Assembly: GCA_036346395.1 (NCBI GenBank)
Contig: CM070604.1
Coordinates: forward strand, 43,551,662 to 43,615,661
Source of the DNA: Hsuehochloa calcarea
Taxonomy: Eukaryota; Streptophyta; Magnoliopsida; Poales; Poaceae
Direction of reading: 5' to 3'
Length of the DNA: 64,000 nucleotides
Shown here: positions 45,536 through 60,869 of the stretch, piece by piece
Layout of the letters: the number at the start of each line of letters is the position of its first letter
Position numbering within the stretch: the stretch's first letter is position 1
Program-made: the position numbers and the translations under genes
Notes under the pieces: generated by a model
Databases searched by the model: none
What the model was told of the DNA's origin: nothing
What the model saw: only the letters and a program-made list of their open reading frames with translations

Positions 45536-48500
45536 GTGGACGAGGTGCTAAATTTGTAAATGTCAAGCAAGAAAAGTCACTCTCGCTGTTATACCTTGAA
45601 ACAATGCCAGACCAAAAACTATAAGAAAACGCATCAGTTGTGACCCTTTTCTGACCTGCCGTCGCTAGGTGAGTAACTGAGTACCCCCAATGCATGGAAA
45701 TAATTAACCGCGTATCTCGCTTTGTTGTTTGCGATGTGGTTTGTCTTTCTACGATTGAATCCTAGAGTAGCTGTCTGAACATTGAATACCTTCGATACAG
45801 TGTCCATCAATTTTATTAGGCTCCTAGTTTGCTGCGTATTCATGCGAGAAATGAACTTTTCCTGTTAAATTTCTACGCTTAAAATATGCACTGAATCCTT
45901 GTGGCAGCTGTACAACAACAATATAAATAATACTATTGTACACATAAAATTCGAGCTATTTTCACATCAAATTTGGAACTAGAGTTTACGTCGGTCGCCA
46001 TCAAAGTAGAGCACTATATAGAAGAAGCTAGGCAGCAGATCAGCTGACCAGCCACAAGCTTGTACACAGCTTAATCGCAGAACGCTCTCCCTGCACACAC
46101 AACAGTAATACAAGCACGGCCGCCTGTTGATTGGCCATGCGATTTGCCGCTGCTGGCCTGTGAGATTAACTTAATTGGATTGGTACACTAGATCTACTAA
46201 ATTAAAGTAGAAAGATTTGCAACTCTATTTATTACTTATTGTACTACTTGGTGCGCTAACGCACAATAATATTGTGTTACAAAACCGTGCCATAGCACGC
46301 CAGGAGCAGACGAGCTACGTGGTGCCTGTCTGGGCTACGTGGGACCGGTGGAGGTGGTACCGTGGCACTAGGCTATGGATACGGCTTGTTCGGGCACCAA
46401 CGGCGTAGATGCGGCTTGTTTAGGCGCCAGGGCGCGACACCGTCGACGTGGTGGCACGGCGCTCGTCCGGCCTACCGGGGAGCGGTGAAGATCACATCCG
46501 GCCCCCCTAGGGGTCGGATTTAGACGAGTGTCGACGGTCGGCGTGTAAGTTGTGCTATTTTTAGTATTACAGTGGTAAGAGCGCTGTTTTTGTAACACCC
46601 TGACTATAAGGAAGTCAAGATGTCACCTACAACCACTACTCTTTAGAAGAATAACATCAAATCACATGACCAGGTTAATCAAGTAGGAAGATTATACGGA
46701 AACAAGAATTCATCATCAGGTTTAATCAATGGAATAGAAATAAACAATTCTGAGAGATAAGGTAGTTATGACCAAACTGGCTTATTACAATTCAACACAA
46801 GTCATAATTAACGACAGTAAAAGTCCTCAAAATGTTTGGTTTATGGTAGTGAGTGCATCGTGATGAACTACCCTCCACAAGATCATTCTTCCTTGTCAAT
46901 TACCTAAATAAAACAACAAAGCAAGAATGAGCCAAAGACTCGACAAGTAATCGTATGTAATAATCAAACATTCCATGAGCAATATATCACAATCATCATT
47001 TGAACATTTATTGGAAACAAATTTATGAATGGATGAAGTGGAATGATGCATTGAAGGAATTGGACATATTGCAGCATATCTGGGTATAGTGAGTGAATCA
47101 CCGTCGGTGTTCACTTAAAGTATTCGTATGAAGAATGTTTCATACGATCGTCCAACGTGACCCACATTGGAATGGTGGACTCACGTAACGTGGCCCACAT
47201 TGGAATGGTTTGTGCGAATTTGGAAAGAATCAACACGCCAACACAAAGACCATCTCAAATTGCGTAAAACACAAGTCAACGACACAAAACTCAAGCGAGA
47301 ATCAAGAAAACACATCATTATCCCACGAATCAACCTTTGCCACGATTGCCTCGCTTCTAGGAATAAAATTTCTCTCGAACCTTGAAATTGAATTCACCGA
47401 CTACCACATGAGCTAAAACCTCTTAGTTAAACATCCTCAAATTATACTCAAATGAATTAAATCATCCACCCATTGTGAAGAGACTCTATGAAATCTCTGG
47501 ATACTCTAGGTAATACAGAATCGATTTGATTGAAAGCATCCATAACACCACAATAGTAGGCACCACGCAATCATATTATCTTCAATTTCCAATAACAACA
47601 ATTCAAGATCCTTAGCACGCACGGACATGTACTACATCAGAAGAGTTCTATCAAAGACCATTCATGGCTCAGGAAACTCTATTATCCCACTTCCTCTACG
47701 CACAATCATCGTGTAACCAATGGTCTAGCATAACAATGCAAACCCAAACTTAACCTCCAAGATCTCTACCACAAATTTCGATTATAACAAATAGGAAATC
47801 AATGGATTGACTCTCCAACATTTTCCCCAATTCTAACATACTCACTCAATTGCATACTTAGAAATTTCTCGCCTAATCTCGCATCATTATCCAATTGCGT
47901 TGCTTTATAGAAGTAATCAAGGTTTTCATACTTTCGATAATCACCGACCATTCAATCATGAACTGAAGTTATGAAGTTTCACTATACCATAGGTTCTACT
48001 CAATAAACACTATTCAGACTTACTTCGAAGTCCAACATTTCAGGTGAATCAATTTCCCTCCAAGGGATACAGATCAAAACCATTTCACATTCTACTACTC
48101 CTCCGATAACTTGATAGCAAAATATCATCGCTACGATTACTCATCCACCACCAAACAATTGCCAAACTTATCCTTTGCAAACACTTTGCAACCCAAAACT
48201 GTGATCCTTTCTCAAATGGAAGAGGCGAACAGAGATAAGTTTATTCACACGAAAAGACGTTGCTCATCACGGCGAAAGCAGAAACCAAAAGAAATATTCG
48301 ATAAAGGTGATCTTGGAAAACGAAAACTGAGTTCATAATTGGAAGCACACATCCCTCAAAAGAGAATAGCAAATAACAGCCGACACGAAAGAAAGATATT
48401 ACGTTTGAAATTCGCCATCTCTTGAGCGGAAAGAGCAACAAATTTAGGGACGCTTCAAATAACCACAAGATTTAATTAAGAATCGATAAGATCCTTCAAC

Positions 48501-50646
48501 AGCCAACTTGCTCAAAGCAGTTCATCTACTTGGGAAACACGAGATCCAAATGTTCTCACCACAAAACTCAAACATTTCCCTTTACAGATTTCACGGAAAA
48601 CAAGCGGATTAACCGTCTCGAAGGATCAACGAAAATATTCTTTTATTGCAACCTCACTTTGCGAACTCAAACCAAGGAGCCTTTCGGACTAAATCACACG
48701 AAATCTTTAAGAAACAATAGGTTAATCCAATTCCTCTAGTTACCCAAAATAATTTGATTACGGTTGATTCACGAGCTCCAAGGTACCGTGAAAGCTAAAC
48801 TTGAAATATTCTTATTTGAACGTTGCCACTAAAGGCGATCAATTTACTACGGTATTAACATCAAGCCCATAACAACACTTAGAAAACTTTTCGAAGACCC
48901 ACGTGGAATGAATGGGTTGATTCCTTCTCGAAAGAAGAGCCAAATAGAAACGATCTTCACCAATGAAAAATCACTTACTACTCGCAAGGAACACGAACTC
49001 GGGGAAAACCAATTAGGCAACGAACTCGAAAAACATATGGGAAGTCCACGATTGAAAACATAGGCCTCACAAAATAGAATATCCGACCTTAACTGTCAGG
49101 AACAAACGGGTATTCAAGATCATAACCCCCGCATCATGGAAGAACTATTATAATTTTTCAACATATCGCTTTACTCGACAAACTATGTTTACCACAAAGA
49201 ACTTGAGTTCCCCAAAAGAGCATGAACACAAAACTGAGAATTTGATCATTTTAGAAATAACAAGAAAGGTGATCAAACTTCTTTCTCTATAAAAGAATCA
49301 ACATTAATGAACATTTCATTAAGAGCAATAACATACGTTCCTGATAACAATCAATTTACATTACTATCATATCAATAAACCTTTTAAAGGAAACACGACA
49401 AAGTGTGTCTTAGAAATCTCCAGCATTAAATGAGAGTGTAATAACAACTTATTCTAGAAAAGAAACGTGGTGTGAAATACACAAAGCTTAAACAAACCTC
49501 TCACACAACACCACAAAACCTTAGAAAAAGGTATCGACAATTTTTTTTTTAAAGAGAGGTTCTAAACTCCAACACTCCAACTACTCCAAAAGAAACGAGC
49601 AGAGTCAAAACCTTCTTCAATGAACTTTGTAAAAGATGATTCCCATTCTCCAAAATACCAAATGGTGAACCAGGTCACCTTAATCAACAGGAGAGATAGG
49701 ACCATCATATACAAAATATATGATCTTGCCGATAACAACGTTTACCAGTAGTAAAGAGAGTTCAACAGTCAAAAGACAAGAGATTATTTTGAAAAACAAA
49801 TAGGGACCAATAGAAACCCGTAGCCCACAACTTTGTTTGAGTACAACCTCCAACTTAAACACAACACATCACCACAAATGGGTTTTAACACTATTCTTCA
49901 GAAAAGAGATGCATTATACTTCAACAAATGCAAATGATCCAATAGAAATAAGTAGAGCCAAAGCTTTCTCGATTTAACGGACTTGCAATGTAAAACTCTC
50001 ATTATACAACTATCAAGCGAGTAAATGAATCGCTCTTCTCTAAGGAGAAAGAAGGAACAATCATGAATTTTTTTTAATATTACTCATTGACGAAGATCAC
50101 CAGTAGTAAAAACAAATTAACGGTCGAAAAACAATAATGGTTTCAGAATACCATTAAAGGCTCATTGAAATTCATCAACTACCAGGAACCATGAACCCAA
50201 AAGAAATTCATCCACCACCACCGGACAAGAATTTGTCAAAATTCAGAATTCAAGGAAGAGAACGACTTTCTAAAGTAATCTACAAGAAATATGCAAGGCC
50301 AATGCACACTTAATAAAGAACTTTGCAAAAGAAATCTTCCAACGCTCGAAACTCCAAGCGAACAAATAAGTTAAATTTTCCAACAGGGGTAAAGCATAAC
50401 TTAGTGAAAGATAAATCTTACAATTTAACTATGCTCACGCGAGCGATAATATCACAATAGTCGAAAGTACAATAACTGTTTCAAAGAACTATCAGAAACT
50501 TACTGGAGCTTGCCCTCCTCATTATAACCCTCCTTTCAAAAGAAATTCACGAACTACAAGAAACTACAACCAGAAAACCAGATACAAATTTGAGAACGAC
50601 AACAACTTCAACAATGAGCTCAGGCTCAACACAGAACTATGGAACA
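45536..50646 (+). repeat. Array unit 1
   Basis: Its left edge joins long-TIR element sequence directly (ACTATGACCGT before GTGGACGAGG). Later units are preceded by ACTATGGAACA, so the breakpoint lies in partly similar sequence. Confidence 0.95.
46591..50646 (+). mobile_element. 4.06-kb LTR-like segment of the array unit (first copy)
   Basis: Begins TGTAACACCCTGAC, the opening of many grass Ty3/gypsy LTRs, and ends TATGGAACA, so it has TG...CA ends. It is A-rich on this strand with no coding signal. Equivalent segments are 51689-55748, 56799-60869 and 61911 to the edge. No primer site or polypurine tract flanks it and the neighbouring five bases (GTTTT, GTGGA) are not a duplication. LTR identity is therefore an inference from ends and composition only. 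Confidence 0.4.
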
Positions 50647-53600
50647 GTGGACGAGGTGCTAAATTTGTAAATGTCAAGCAAGAAAAGTCACTCTCGTTGT
50701 TACACCTTGAAACAGTGCCAGACCAAAAACTATAAGAAAACGCATCAGTTGTGACCCTTTTCTGACCTGCCGTCGCTAGGTGAGTAACTGAGTACCCCCA
50801 ATGCATGGAAATAATTAACCGCGTATCTCGCTTTGTTGTTTGCGATGTGGTTTGTCTTTCTACGATTGAATCCTAGAGTAGTATCGAACATTGAATACCT
50901 TCGATACGGTGTCCATCAATTTTATTAGGCTCCTAGTTTGCTGCGTATTCATGCGAGAAATGAACTTTTCTGTTAAATTTCTACGCTTAAAATATGCATT
51001 TGAATCCTTGTGGCATTGTACAACAACAATATAAATAATACTATTGTACACATAAAATTGAGCTATTTTCACATCAAATTTGGAACTAGAGTTTACGTCG
51101 GTCGCCATCAAAGTAGAGCACTATATAGAAGAAGCTAGGCGTGATCGGTGACCGACCACAAGCTTGTACACGCTTTAATCGCAGAACGCTCTCCTGCACA
51201 CACACAATAATACAAGCACGGCCGCTGTTGATTGGCCATGCGATTTGCATTCTTGGCTGTGAGATTAACTTAATTGGATTGGTACACTAGATCTACTAAA
51301 TTAAAGTAGAAAGATTTGCAACTCTATTTATTACTTATTGTACTACTTGGTGCGCTAACGCACAATAATATTGTGTTACAAAACCGTGCCATAGCACGCC
51401 AGAGGAGCGAGCGAGCTACGTGGTGCTGTCCGACTCGTGGGACCGGCGGAGGTGGTACCGTGGCACTAGGCCATGGATACGGCTTGTTCGGGCACCAACG
51501 GCGTAGATGCGGCTTGTTTAGGCGCCAGGGGCGCGACACCGTCAACGTGGTGGCACGGCGCTCGTCCGGCCTACCGGGGAGCGGTGAAGATCACGTCCGC
51601 CCCCCCTAGGGGTCGGATTTAGACGCGTGTCGACGGTCGGCGTGTAAGTTGTGCTATTTTTAGTATTACAGATGGTAAGAGCTGCTTTTGTAACACCCTG
51701 ACTATAAGGAAGTCAAGATGTCACCTACAACCACTACTCTTTAGAAGAATAACATCAAATCACATGACCAGGTTAATCAAGTAGGAAGATTATACGGAAA
51801 CAAGAATTCATCATCAGGTTTAATCAATGGAATAGAAATAAACAATTCTGAGAGATAAGGTAGTTATGACCAAACTGGCTTATTACAATTCAACACAAGT
51901 CATAATTAACGACGAAAAGTCCTCAAAATGTTTGGTTTATGGTAGTGAGTGCATCGTGATGAACTACCCTCCACAAGATCATTCTTCCTTGTCAATTACC
52001 TAAATAAAACAACAAAGCAAGAATGAGCCAAAGACTCGAAGAATAGCGTATGTAATAATCAAACATTCCATGAGCAATATATCACAATCATCATTTGAAC
52101 ATTTATCGAAACAAATTTATGATTGGATGAAGTGGAATGATGCATTGAAGGAATTGGACATATTGCAAAGATATATCTGGGTATAGTGAGTGAATCACCG
52201 TCGGTGTTCACTTAAAGTATTCGTATGAAGAATGTTTCATACGATCGTCCAACGTGACCCACATTGGAATGGTGGACTCACGTAACGTGGCCCACATTGG
52301 AATGGTTTGTCCGAATTTGGAAAGAATCAACACGCCAACACAAAGACCATCTCAAATTGCGAAAAACACAAGTCAACGACACAAAACTCAAACGAGAATC
52401 AAGAAAACACATCATTATCCCACGAATCAACCTTTGCCACAAAGGCCTCGCTTCTAGGAATAAAATTTCTCTCGAACCTTGAAATTGAATTCACCGACTA
52501 CCACATGAGCTAAAACCTCTTAGTTAAACATCCTCAAATTATACTCAAACCAATTAAATCATCCACCCATTGTGAAGAGACTCTATGAAATCTCTGGATA
52601 CTCTAGGTAATCTGAGAATCGATTTGATTGAAAGCGTCCATAACACCACAATAGTAGGCACCACGCAATCATATTATCTTCAATTTCCAATAACAACAAT
52701 TCAAGATCCTTAGCACGCATACGGACATGTACTACATCGAAGAGTTCTATCAAAGACCATTCATGGCTCAGAAACTCTATTATCCCACTTCCTCTACGCA
52801 CAATCATCGTGTAACCAATGGTCTAGCATAACAATGCAAACCCAAACTTAACCTCCAAGATCTCTACCACAAATTTCGATTATAACAAATAGGAAATCAA
52901 TGGATTGACTCTCCAACATTTTCCCCAATTCTAACATACTCACTCAATTGCATACTTAGAAATTTCTCGCCTAATCTCGCATCATTATCCAATTGCGTTG
53001 CTTTATAGAAGTAATCAAGGTTTCCATACTTTCGATAATCACCGACCATTCAATCATGAACTGAAGTTATGAAGTTTCACTATACCATAGGTTCTACTCA
53101 GTCGAAACACTATTCAGACTTACTTCGAAGTCCAACATTTCAGGTGAATCAATTTCCCTCCAAGGGATACAGATCAAAACCATTTCACATTCTACTACTC
53201 CTCCGATAACTTGATAGCAAAATATCATCGCTACGATTACTCATCCACCACCAAACAATTGCCAAACTTATCCTTTGCAAACACTTTGCAACCCAAAACT
53301 GTGATCCTTTCTCAAATGGAAGAGGCGAACAGAGATAAGTTTATTCACACAGAAAAACGTTGCTCATCACGGCGAGCAGGAAACCAAAAGAAATATTCTG
53401 ATAAAGGTGATCTTGGAAAACGAAAACTGAGTTCATAATTGGAAGCACACATCCCTCAAAAGAGAATAGCAAATAACAGCCGACACGAAAGAAAGATATT
53501 ACGTTTGAAACTCGCCATCTCTTGAGCGGAAAGAGCAACAAATTTAGGGGCGCTTCAAATAACCACAAGATTTAATTAAGAATCGATAAGATCCTTCAAC

Positions 53601-55748
53601 AGGCCAACTTGCTCGAAACAGTTCATCTACTTGGGAAACACGAGATCCAAATGTTCTCAGCCACAAAACTCGAAACATTTCCCTTTACAGGATTTCACGG
53701 AAAACAAACGGATTAACCGTCTCGAAGGATCAACGAAAATATTCTTTTATTGCAACCTCACTTTGCGAACTCAAACCAAGGAGCCTTTCGGACTAAATCA
53801 CACGAAATCTTTAAGAAACAATAGGTTAATCCAATTCCTCTAGTTACCCAAAATAATTTCAGTTACCAGTTGATTCACGAGCTCCAAGGTACCGTGAAAG
53901 CTAAACTTGAAATATTCTTATTTGAACGTTGCCACTAAAGGCGATCAATTTACTACAGGTATTAACATCAAGCCCATAACAACACTTAGAAAACTTTTCG
54001 GAAGACCCACGTGGAATGAATGGGTTGATTCCTTCTCGAAAGAAGAGCCAAATAGAAACGATCTTCACCAATCAAAAATCACTTACTACTACGCAAGGAA
54101 CACGAACTCGGGGAAAACCAATTAGGCAACGAACTCGAGAAAACATATGGGAAGTCCACGATTGAAAACATAGGCCTCACAAAAATAGAATATCCGACCT
54201 TAACTGTCGGAACAAGCGGGTATTCAAGATCATAACCCCCGCATCATGGAAGAACTATTATAATTTTTCAACATATCGCTTTACTCGACAAACTATGTTT
54301 ACCACAAAGAACTTGAGTTCCCCAAAAGAGCATGAACACAAAACTGAGAATTTGATCATTTTAGAAATAACAAGAAAGGTGATCAAACTTCTTTCTCTAT
54401 AAAAGAATCAACATTAATGAACATTTCATTAAGAGCAATAACATACGTTCTCGATAACAATCAATTTACATTACTATCATATCAATAAACCTTTTAAAGG
54501 AAACACGACAAAGTGTGTCTTAGAAATCTCGACATTAAATGAGAGTGTAATAACAACTTATTCTAGAAAAGAAACGTGGTGTGAAATACACAAAGCTTAA
54601 ACAAACCTCTCACACAACACCACAAAACCTTAGAAAAGGTATCGACAATTTTTTTTTAAAGAGAGGTTCTAAACTCCAACACTCCAACTACTCCAAAAGA
54701 AACGAGCAGTCAAAACCTTCTTCAATGAACTTTGTAAAGATGATTCCCATTCTCCAAAATACCAAATGGTGAACCAGTCACCTTAATCAACAGGAGAGAT
54801 AGGACCATCATATACAAAATATATGATCTTGCCGATAACAACGTTTACAAAGAGTAAAGAGAGTTCAACAATCAAAAGACAAGAGATTATTTTGAAAAAC
54901 AAATAGGGACCAATAGAAACCCGTAGCCCACAACTTTGTTTGAGTACAACCTCCAACTTAAACACAACACATCACCACAAATGGGTTTTAACACTATTCT
55001 TGAAAAAGAGATGCATTATACTTCAACAAATGAATGATCCAATAGAAATAAGTAGAGCCAAAGCTTTCTCGATTTAACGGACTTGCAACAGAAAACTCTC
55101 ATTATACAACTATCAAACGAGTAAATGAATCGCTCTTCTCTAAGGAGAAAGAAGGAACAATCATGAATTTTTTTTAATATTACTCATTGACGAAGATCAC
55201 CAGTAGTAAAAACAAATTAACGGTCGAAAAACAATAATGGTTTCAGAATACCATTAAAGGCTCATTGAAATTCATCAACTACCAGGAACCATGAACCCAA
55301 AAGAAATTCATCCACCACCACCGGACAAGAATTTGTCAAAATTCAAAATTCAAGGAAGAGAACGACTTTCTAAAGTAATCTACAAGAAATATGCAAGGCC
55401 AATGCACACTTAATAAAGAACTTTGCAAAAGAAATCTTCCAACGCTCGAAACTCCAAGCGAACAAATAAGTTAAATTTTCCAACAGGGGTAAAGCATAAC
55501 TTCCGTGAAAGATAAATCTTACAATTTAACTATGCTCACGCGGAGCAGTAATATCACAATAGTCGAAAGTACAATAACTGTTTCAAAGAACTATCAGAAA
55601 CTTACTGGAGCTTACCCTCCTCATTATAACCCTCCTTTCAAAAGAAATTCACGAACTACAAGAAACTACAACCAGAAAACCAGATACAAATTTGAGAACG
55701 ACAACAACTTCAACAATGAGCTCAGGCTCAACACAGAACTATGGAACA
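50647..55748 (+). repeat. Array unit 2
   Basis: 5,102 bp. Differs from unit 1 mainly at CAG/CTG sites, e.g. GGCAGCTGTAC in unit 1 against GGCATTGTAC here. Confidence 0.95.
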
Positions 55749-58700
55749 GTGGACGAGGTGCTAAATTTGTAAATGTCAAGCAAGAAAAGTCACTCTCGTT
55801 GTTACACCTTGAAACAGTGCCAGACCAAAAACTATAAGAAAACGCATCGCCAGTGACCCTTTTCGACTGCCGTCGCTAGGTGAGTAATCGAGTACCCCAA
55901 TGCATGGAAATAATTAACCGCGTATCTCGCTTTGTTGTTTGCGATGTGGTTTGTCTTTCTACGATTGAATCCTAGAGTAGTTGTGCGAACATTGAATACC
56001 TTCGATACGGTGTCCATCAATTTTATTAGGCTCCTAGTTTGCTGCGTATTCATGCGAGAAATGAACTTTTCTGTTAAATTTCTACGCTTAAAATATGCAC
56101 TTTGAATCCTTGTGGCACTTGTACAACAACAATATAAATAATACTATTGTACACATAAAATTCGAGCTATTTTCACATCAAATTTGGAACTAGAGTTTAC
56201 GTCGGTCGCCATCAAAGTAGAGCACTATATAGAAGAAGCTAGGCGTGGATCGGTGACCGACCACCACAAGCTTGTACACGCTTAATCGCAGAACGCTCTC
56301 CTGCACACACAACATAATACAAGCACGGCCGCTGTTGATTGGCCATGCGATTTGCATTCTTGGCTCGTGAGATTAACTTAATTGGATTGGTACACTAGAT
56401 CTACTAAATTAAAGTAGAAAGATTTGCAACTCTATTTATTACTTATTGTACTACTTGGTGCGCTAACGCACAATAATATTGTGTTACAAAACCGTGCCAT
56501 AGCACGCCAGGAGCAGACGAGCTACGTGGTGCCTGTCCGGGCTACGTGGGACCGGCGGAGGTGGTACCGTGGCACTAGGCCATGGATACGGCTTGTTCGG
56601 GCACCAACGGCGTAGATGCGGCTTGTTTAGGCGCCAGGGGCGCGACACCGTCAACGTGGTGGCACGGCGCTCGTCCGGCCTACCGGGGAGCGGTGAAGAT
56701 CACGTCCGCCCCCCCTAGGGGTCGGATTTAGACGCGTGTCGACGGTCGGCGTGTAAGTTGTGCTATTTTTAGTATTACAGTGGTAAGAGCGCTGTTTTTG
56801 TAACACCCTGACTATAAGGAAGTCAAGATGTCACCTACAACCACTACTCTTTAGAAGAATAACATCAAATCACATGACCAGGTTAATCAAGTAGGAAGAT
56901 TATACGGAAACAAGAATTCATCATCAGGTTTAATCAATGGAATAGAAATAAACAATTCTGAGAGATAAGGTAGTTATGACCAAACTGGCTTATTACAATT
57001 CAACACAAGTCATAATTAACGACAGTAAAAGTCCTCAAAATGTTTGGTTTATGGTAGTGAGTGCATCGTGATGAACTACCCTCCACAAGATCATTCTTCC
57101 TTGTCAATTACCTAAATAAAACAACAAAGCAAGAATGAGCCAAAGACTCAGCAAGTAACTGTATGTAATAATCAAACATTCCATGAGCAATATATCACAA
57201 TCATCATTTGAACATTTACTGGAAACAAATTTATGATTGGATGAAGTGGAATGATGCATTGAAGGAATTGGACATATTGCAAAGATATCTGGGTATAGTG
57301 AGTGAATCACCCGTCGGTGTTCACTTAAAGTATTCGTATGAAGAATGTTTCATACGACTGTCCAACGTGACCCACATTGGAATGGTGGACTCACGTAACG
57401 TGGCCCACATTGGAATGGTTTGTCTGAATTTGGAAAGAATCAACACGCCAACACAGCACCATCTCAAATTGCAGAAAACACAAGTCAACGACACAAAACT
57501 CAAACGAGAATCAAGAAAACACATCATTATCCCACGAATCAACCTTTGCCACAGTGCCTCGCTTCTAGGAATAAAATTTCTCTCGAACCTTGAAATTCGA
57601 ATTCACTGACTACCACATGAGCTAAAACCTCTTAGTTAAACATCCTCAAATTATACTCAAACTGAATTAAATCATCCACCCATTGTGAAGAGACTCTATG
57701 AAATCTACTGGATACTCTAGGTAATACAGAATCGATTTGATTGAAAGCGTCCATAACACCACAATAGTAGGCACCACGCAATCATATTATCTTCAATTTC
57801 CAATAACAACAATTCAAGATCCTTAGCACGCACGGACATGTACTACATCAGAAGAGTTCTATCAAAGACCATTCATGGCTCAGGAAACTCTATTATCCCA
57901 CTTCCTCTACGCACAATCATCGTGTAACCAATGGTCTAGCATAACAATGCAAACCCAAACTTAACCTCCAAGATCTCTACCACAAATTTCGATTATAACA
58001 AATAGGGAAATCAATGGATTGACTCTCCAACATTTTCCCCAATTCTAACATACTCACTCAATTGCATACTTAGAAATTTCTCGCCTAATCTCGCATCATT
58101 ATCCAATTGCGTTGCTTTATAGAAGTAATCAAGGTTTCCATACTTTCGATAATCACCGACCATTCAATCATGAACTGAAGTTATGAAGTTTCACTATACC
58201 ATAGGTTCTACTCAGTCGAAACACTATTCAGACTTACTTCGAAGTCCAACATTTCAGGTGAATCAATTTCCCTCCAAGGGATACAGATCAAAACCATTTC
58301 ACATTCTACTACTCCTCCGATAACTTGATAGCAAAATATCATCGCTACGATTACTCATCCACCACCAAACAATTGCCAAACTTATCCTTTGCAAACACTT
58401 TGCAACCCAAAACTGTGATCCTTTCTCAAATGGAAGAGGCGAACAGAGATAAGTTTATTCACACAGAAAAACGTTGCTCATCACGGCGAGCAGGAAACCA
58501 AAAGAAATATTCTGATAAAGGTGATCTTGGAAAACGAAACCTGAGTTCATAATTGGAAGCACACATCCCTCAAAAGAGAATAGCAAATAACAGTCGACAC
58601 GAAAGAAAGATATTACGTTTGAAACTCGCCATCTCTTGAGCGGAAAGAGCAACAAATTTAGGGACGCTTCAAATAACCACAAGATTTAATTAAGAATCGA

Positions 58701-60869
58701 TAAGATCCTTCAACAGGCCAACTTGCTCGAAACAGTTCATCTACTTGGGAAACACGAGATCCAAATGTTCTCAGCCACAAAACTCGAAACATTTCCCTTT
58801 ACAGGATTTCACGGAAAACAAACGGATTAACTTCGTCTCGAAGGGATCAACGAAAATATTCTTTTATTGCAACCTCACTTTGCGAACTCAAACCAAGGAG
58901 CCTTTCGGACTAAATCACACGAAATCTTTAAGAAACAATAGGTTAATCCAATTCCTCTAGTTACCCAAAATAATTTCAGTTACGAGTTGATTCACGAGCT
59001 CCAAGGTACCGTGAAAGCTAAACTTGAAATATTCTTATTTGAACGTTGCCACTAAAGGCGATCAATTTACTACAGGTATTAACATCAAGCCCATAACAAC
59101 ACTTAGAAAACTTTTCTAAGACCCACGTGGAATGAATGGGTTGATTCCTTCTCGAAAGAAGAGCCAAATAGAAACGATCTTCACCAACTGAAAAATCACT
59201 TACTACTCGCAAGGAACACAGAACTCAGGGGAAAACCAATTAGGCAACGAACTCAGAAAACATATGGGAAGTCCACAGTTGAAAACATAGGCCTCACAAA
59301 AATAGAATATCCGACCTTAACTGTCAGAACAAACGGGTATTCAAGATCATAACCCCGCATCATGGAAGAACTATTATAATTTTTCAACATATCGCTTTAC
59401 TCGACAAACTATGTTTACCACAAAGAACTTGAGTTCCCCAAAAGAGCATGAACACAAAACTGAGAATTTGATCATTTTAGAAATAACAAGAAAGGTGATC
59501 AAACTTCTTTCTCTATAAAAGAATCAACATTAATGAACATTTCATTAAGAGCAATAACATACGTTCCTGATAACAATCAATTTACATTACTATCATATCA
59601 ATAAACCTTTTAAAGGAAACACGACAAAGTGTGTCTTAGAAATCTCCACAGATTAAATGAGAGTGTAATAACAACTTATTCTAGAAAAGAAACGTGGTGT
59701 GAAATACACAAAGCTTAAACAAACCTCTCACACAACACCACAAAACCTTAGAAAAGGTATCGACAATTTTTTTTAAAGAGAGGTTCTAAACTCCAACACT
59801 CCAACTACTCCAAAAGAAACGAGCAGAGTCAAAACCTTCTTCAATGAACTTTGTAAAAGATGATTCCCATTCTCCAAAATACCAAATGGTGAACCAGGTC
59901 ACCTTAATCAACAGGAGAGATAGGACCATCATATACAAAATATATGATCTTGCCGATAACAACGTTTACCAGTAGTAAAGAGAGTTCAACAGTCAAAAGA
60001 CAAGAGATTATTTTGAAAAACAAATAGGGACCAATAGAAACCCGTAGCCCACAACTTTGTTTGAGTACAACCTCCAACTTAAACACAACACATCACCACA
60101 AATGGGTTTTAACACTATTCTTCAGAAAAGAGATGCATTATACTTCAACAAATGTAATGATCCAATAGAAATAAGTAGAGCCAAAGCTTTCTCGATTTAA
60201 CGGACTTGCAATAGAAAACTCTCATTATACAACTATCAAACGAGTAAATGAATCGCTCTTCTCTAAGGAGAAAGAAGGAACAATCATGAATTTTTTTTAA
60301 TATTACTCATTGACGAAGATCACCAGTAGTAAAAACAAATTAACGGTCGAAAAACAATAATGGTTTCAGAATACCATTAAAGGCTCATTGAAATTCATCA
60401 ACTACCAGGAACCATGAACCCAAAAGAAATTCATCCACCACCACCGGACAAGAATTTGTCAAAATTCAGAATTCAAGGAAGAGAACGACTTTCTAAAGTA
60501 ATCTACAAGAAATATGCAAGGCCAATGCACACTTAATAAAGAACTTTGCAAAAGAAATCTTCCAACGCTCGAAACTCCAAGCGAACAAATAAGTTAAATT
60601 TTCCAACAGGGGTAAAGCATAACTTCCGTGAAAGATAAATCTTACAATTTAACTATGCTCACGCGAGCAGTAATATCACAATAGTCGAAAGTACAATAAG
60701 CTGCTTCAAAGAACTATCGAAACTTATCGAGCTTGCCCTCCTCATTATAACCCTCCTTTCAAAAGAAATTCACGAACTACAAGAAACTACAACCAGAAAA
60801 CCAGATACAAATTTGAGAACGACAACAACTTCAACAATGAGCTCAGGCTCAACACAGAACTATGGAACA
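55749..60869 (+). repeat. Array unit 3
   Basis: 5,121 bp. Closest to unit 4 at several sites, e.g. both have GCATCGCCAGTGACCC where units 1 and 2 have GCATCAGTTGTGACCC. Confidence 0.95.

Larger units (their letters stand above)
43423..46590. mobile_element. Second copy of the long-TIR family, split and truncated
   Basis: The left arm (43423-43676 continued at 45067-45222) is the reverse complement of the right arm (46150-46590) and matches the element at 22183: CATGATTAACAAAAA, then AAAAAATxGCACAA, then CGGACA, a CCGxCG tract and GACxCxCGTC. Without the inserted LTR element the copy is about 1.78 kb, close to the 1.74 kb of the other. The right end stops at CTGTTTTTG, about 45 bases short, where a TGTAACACC block begins. 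The 5.1-kb array starts inside it at 45536. Confidence 0.75.

Noticed and set aside
45255..45695. 146-residue minus-strand frame as a gene
   Set aside because: It spans the array breakpoint and long-TIR core. The homologous frame in unit 2 diverges at the junction, so it is not a conserved protein.
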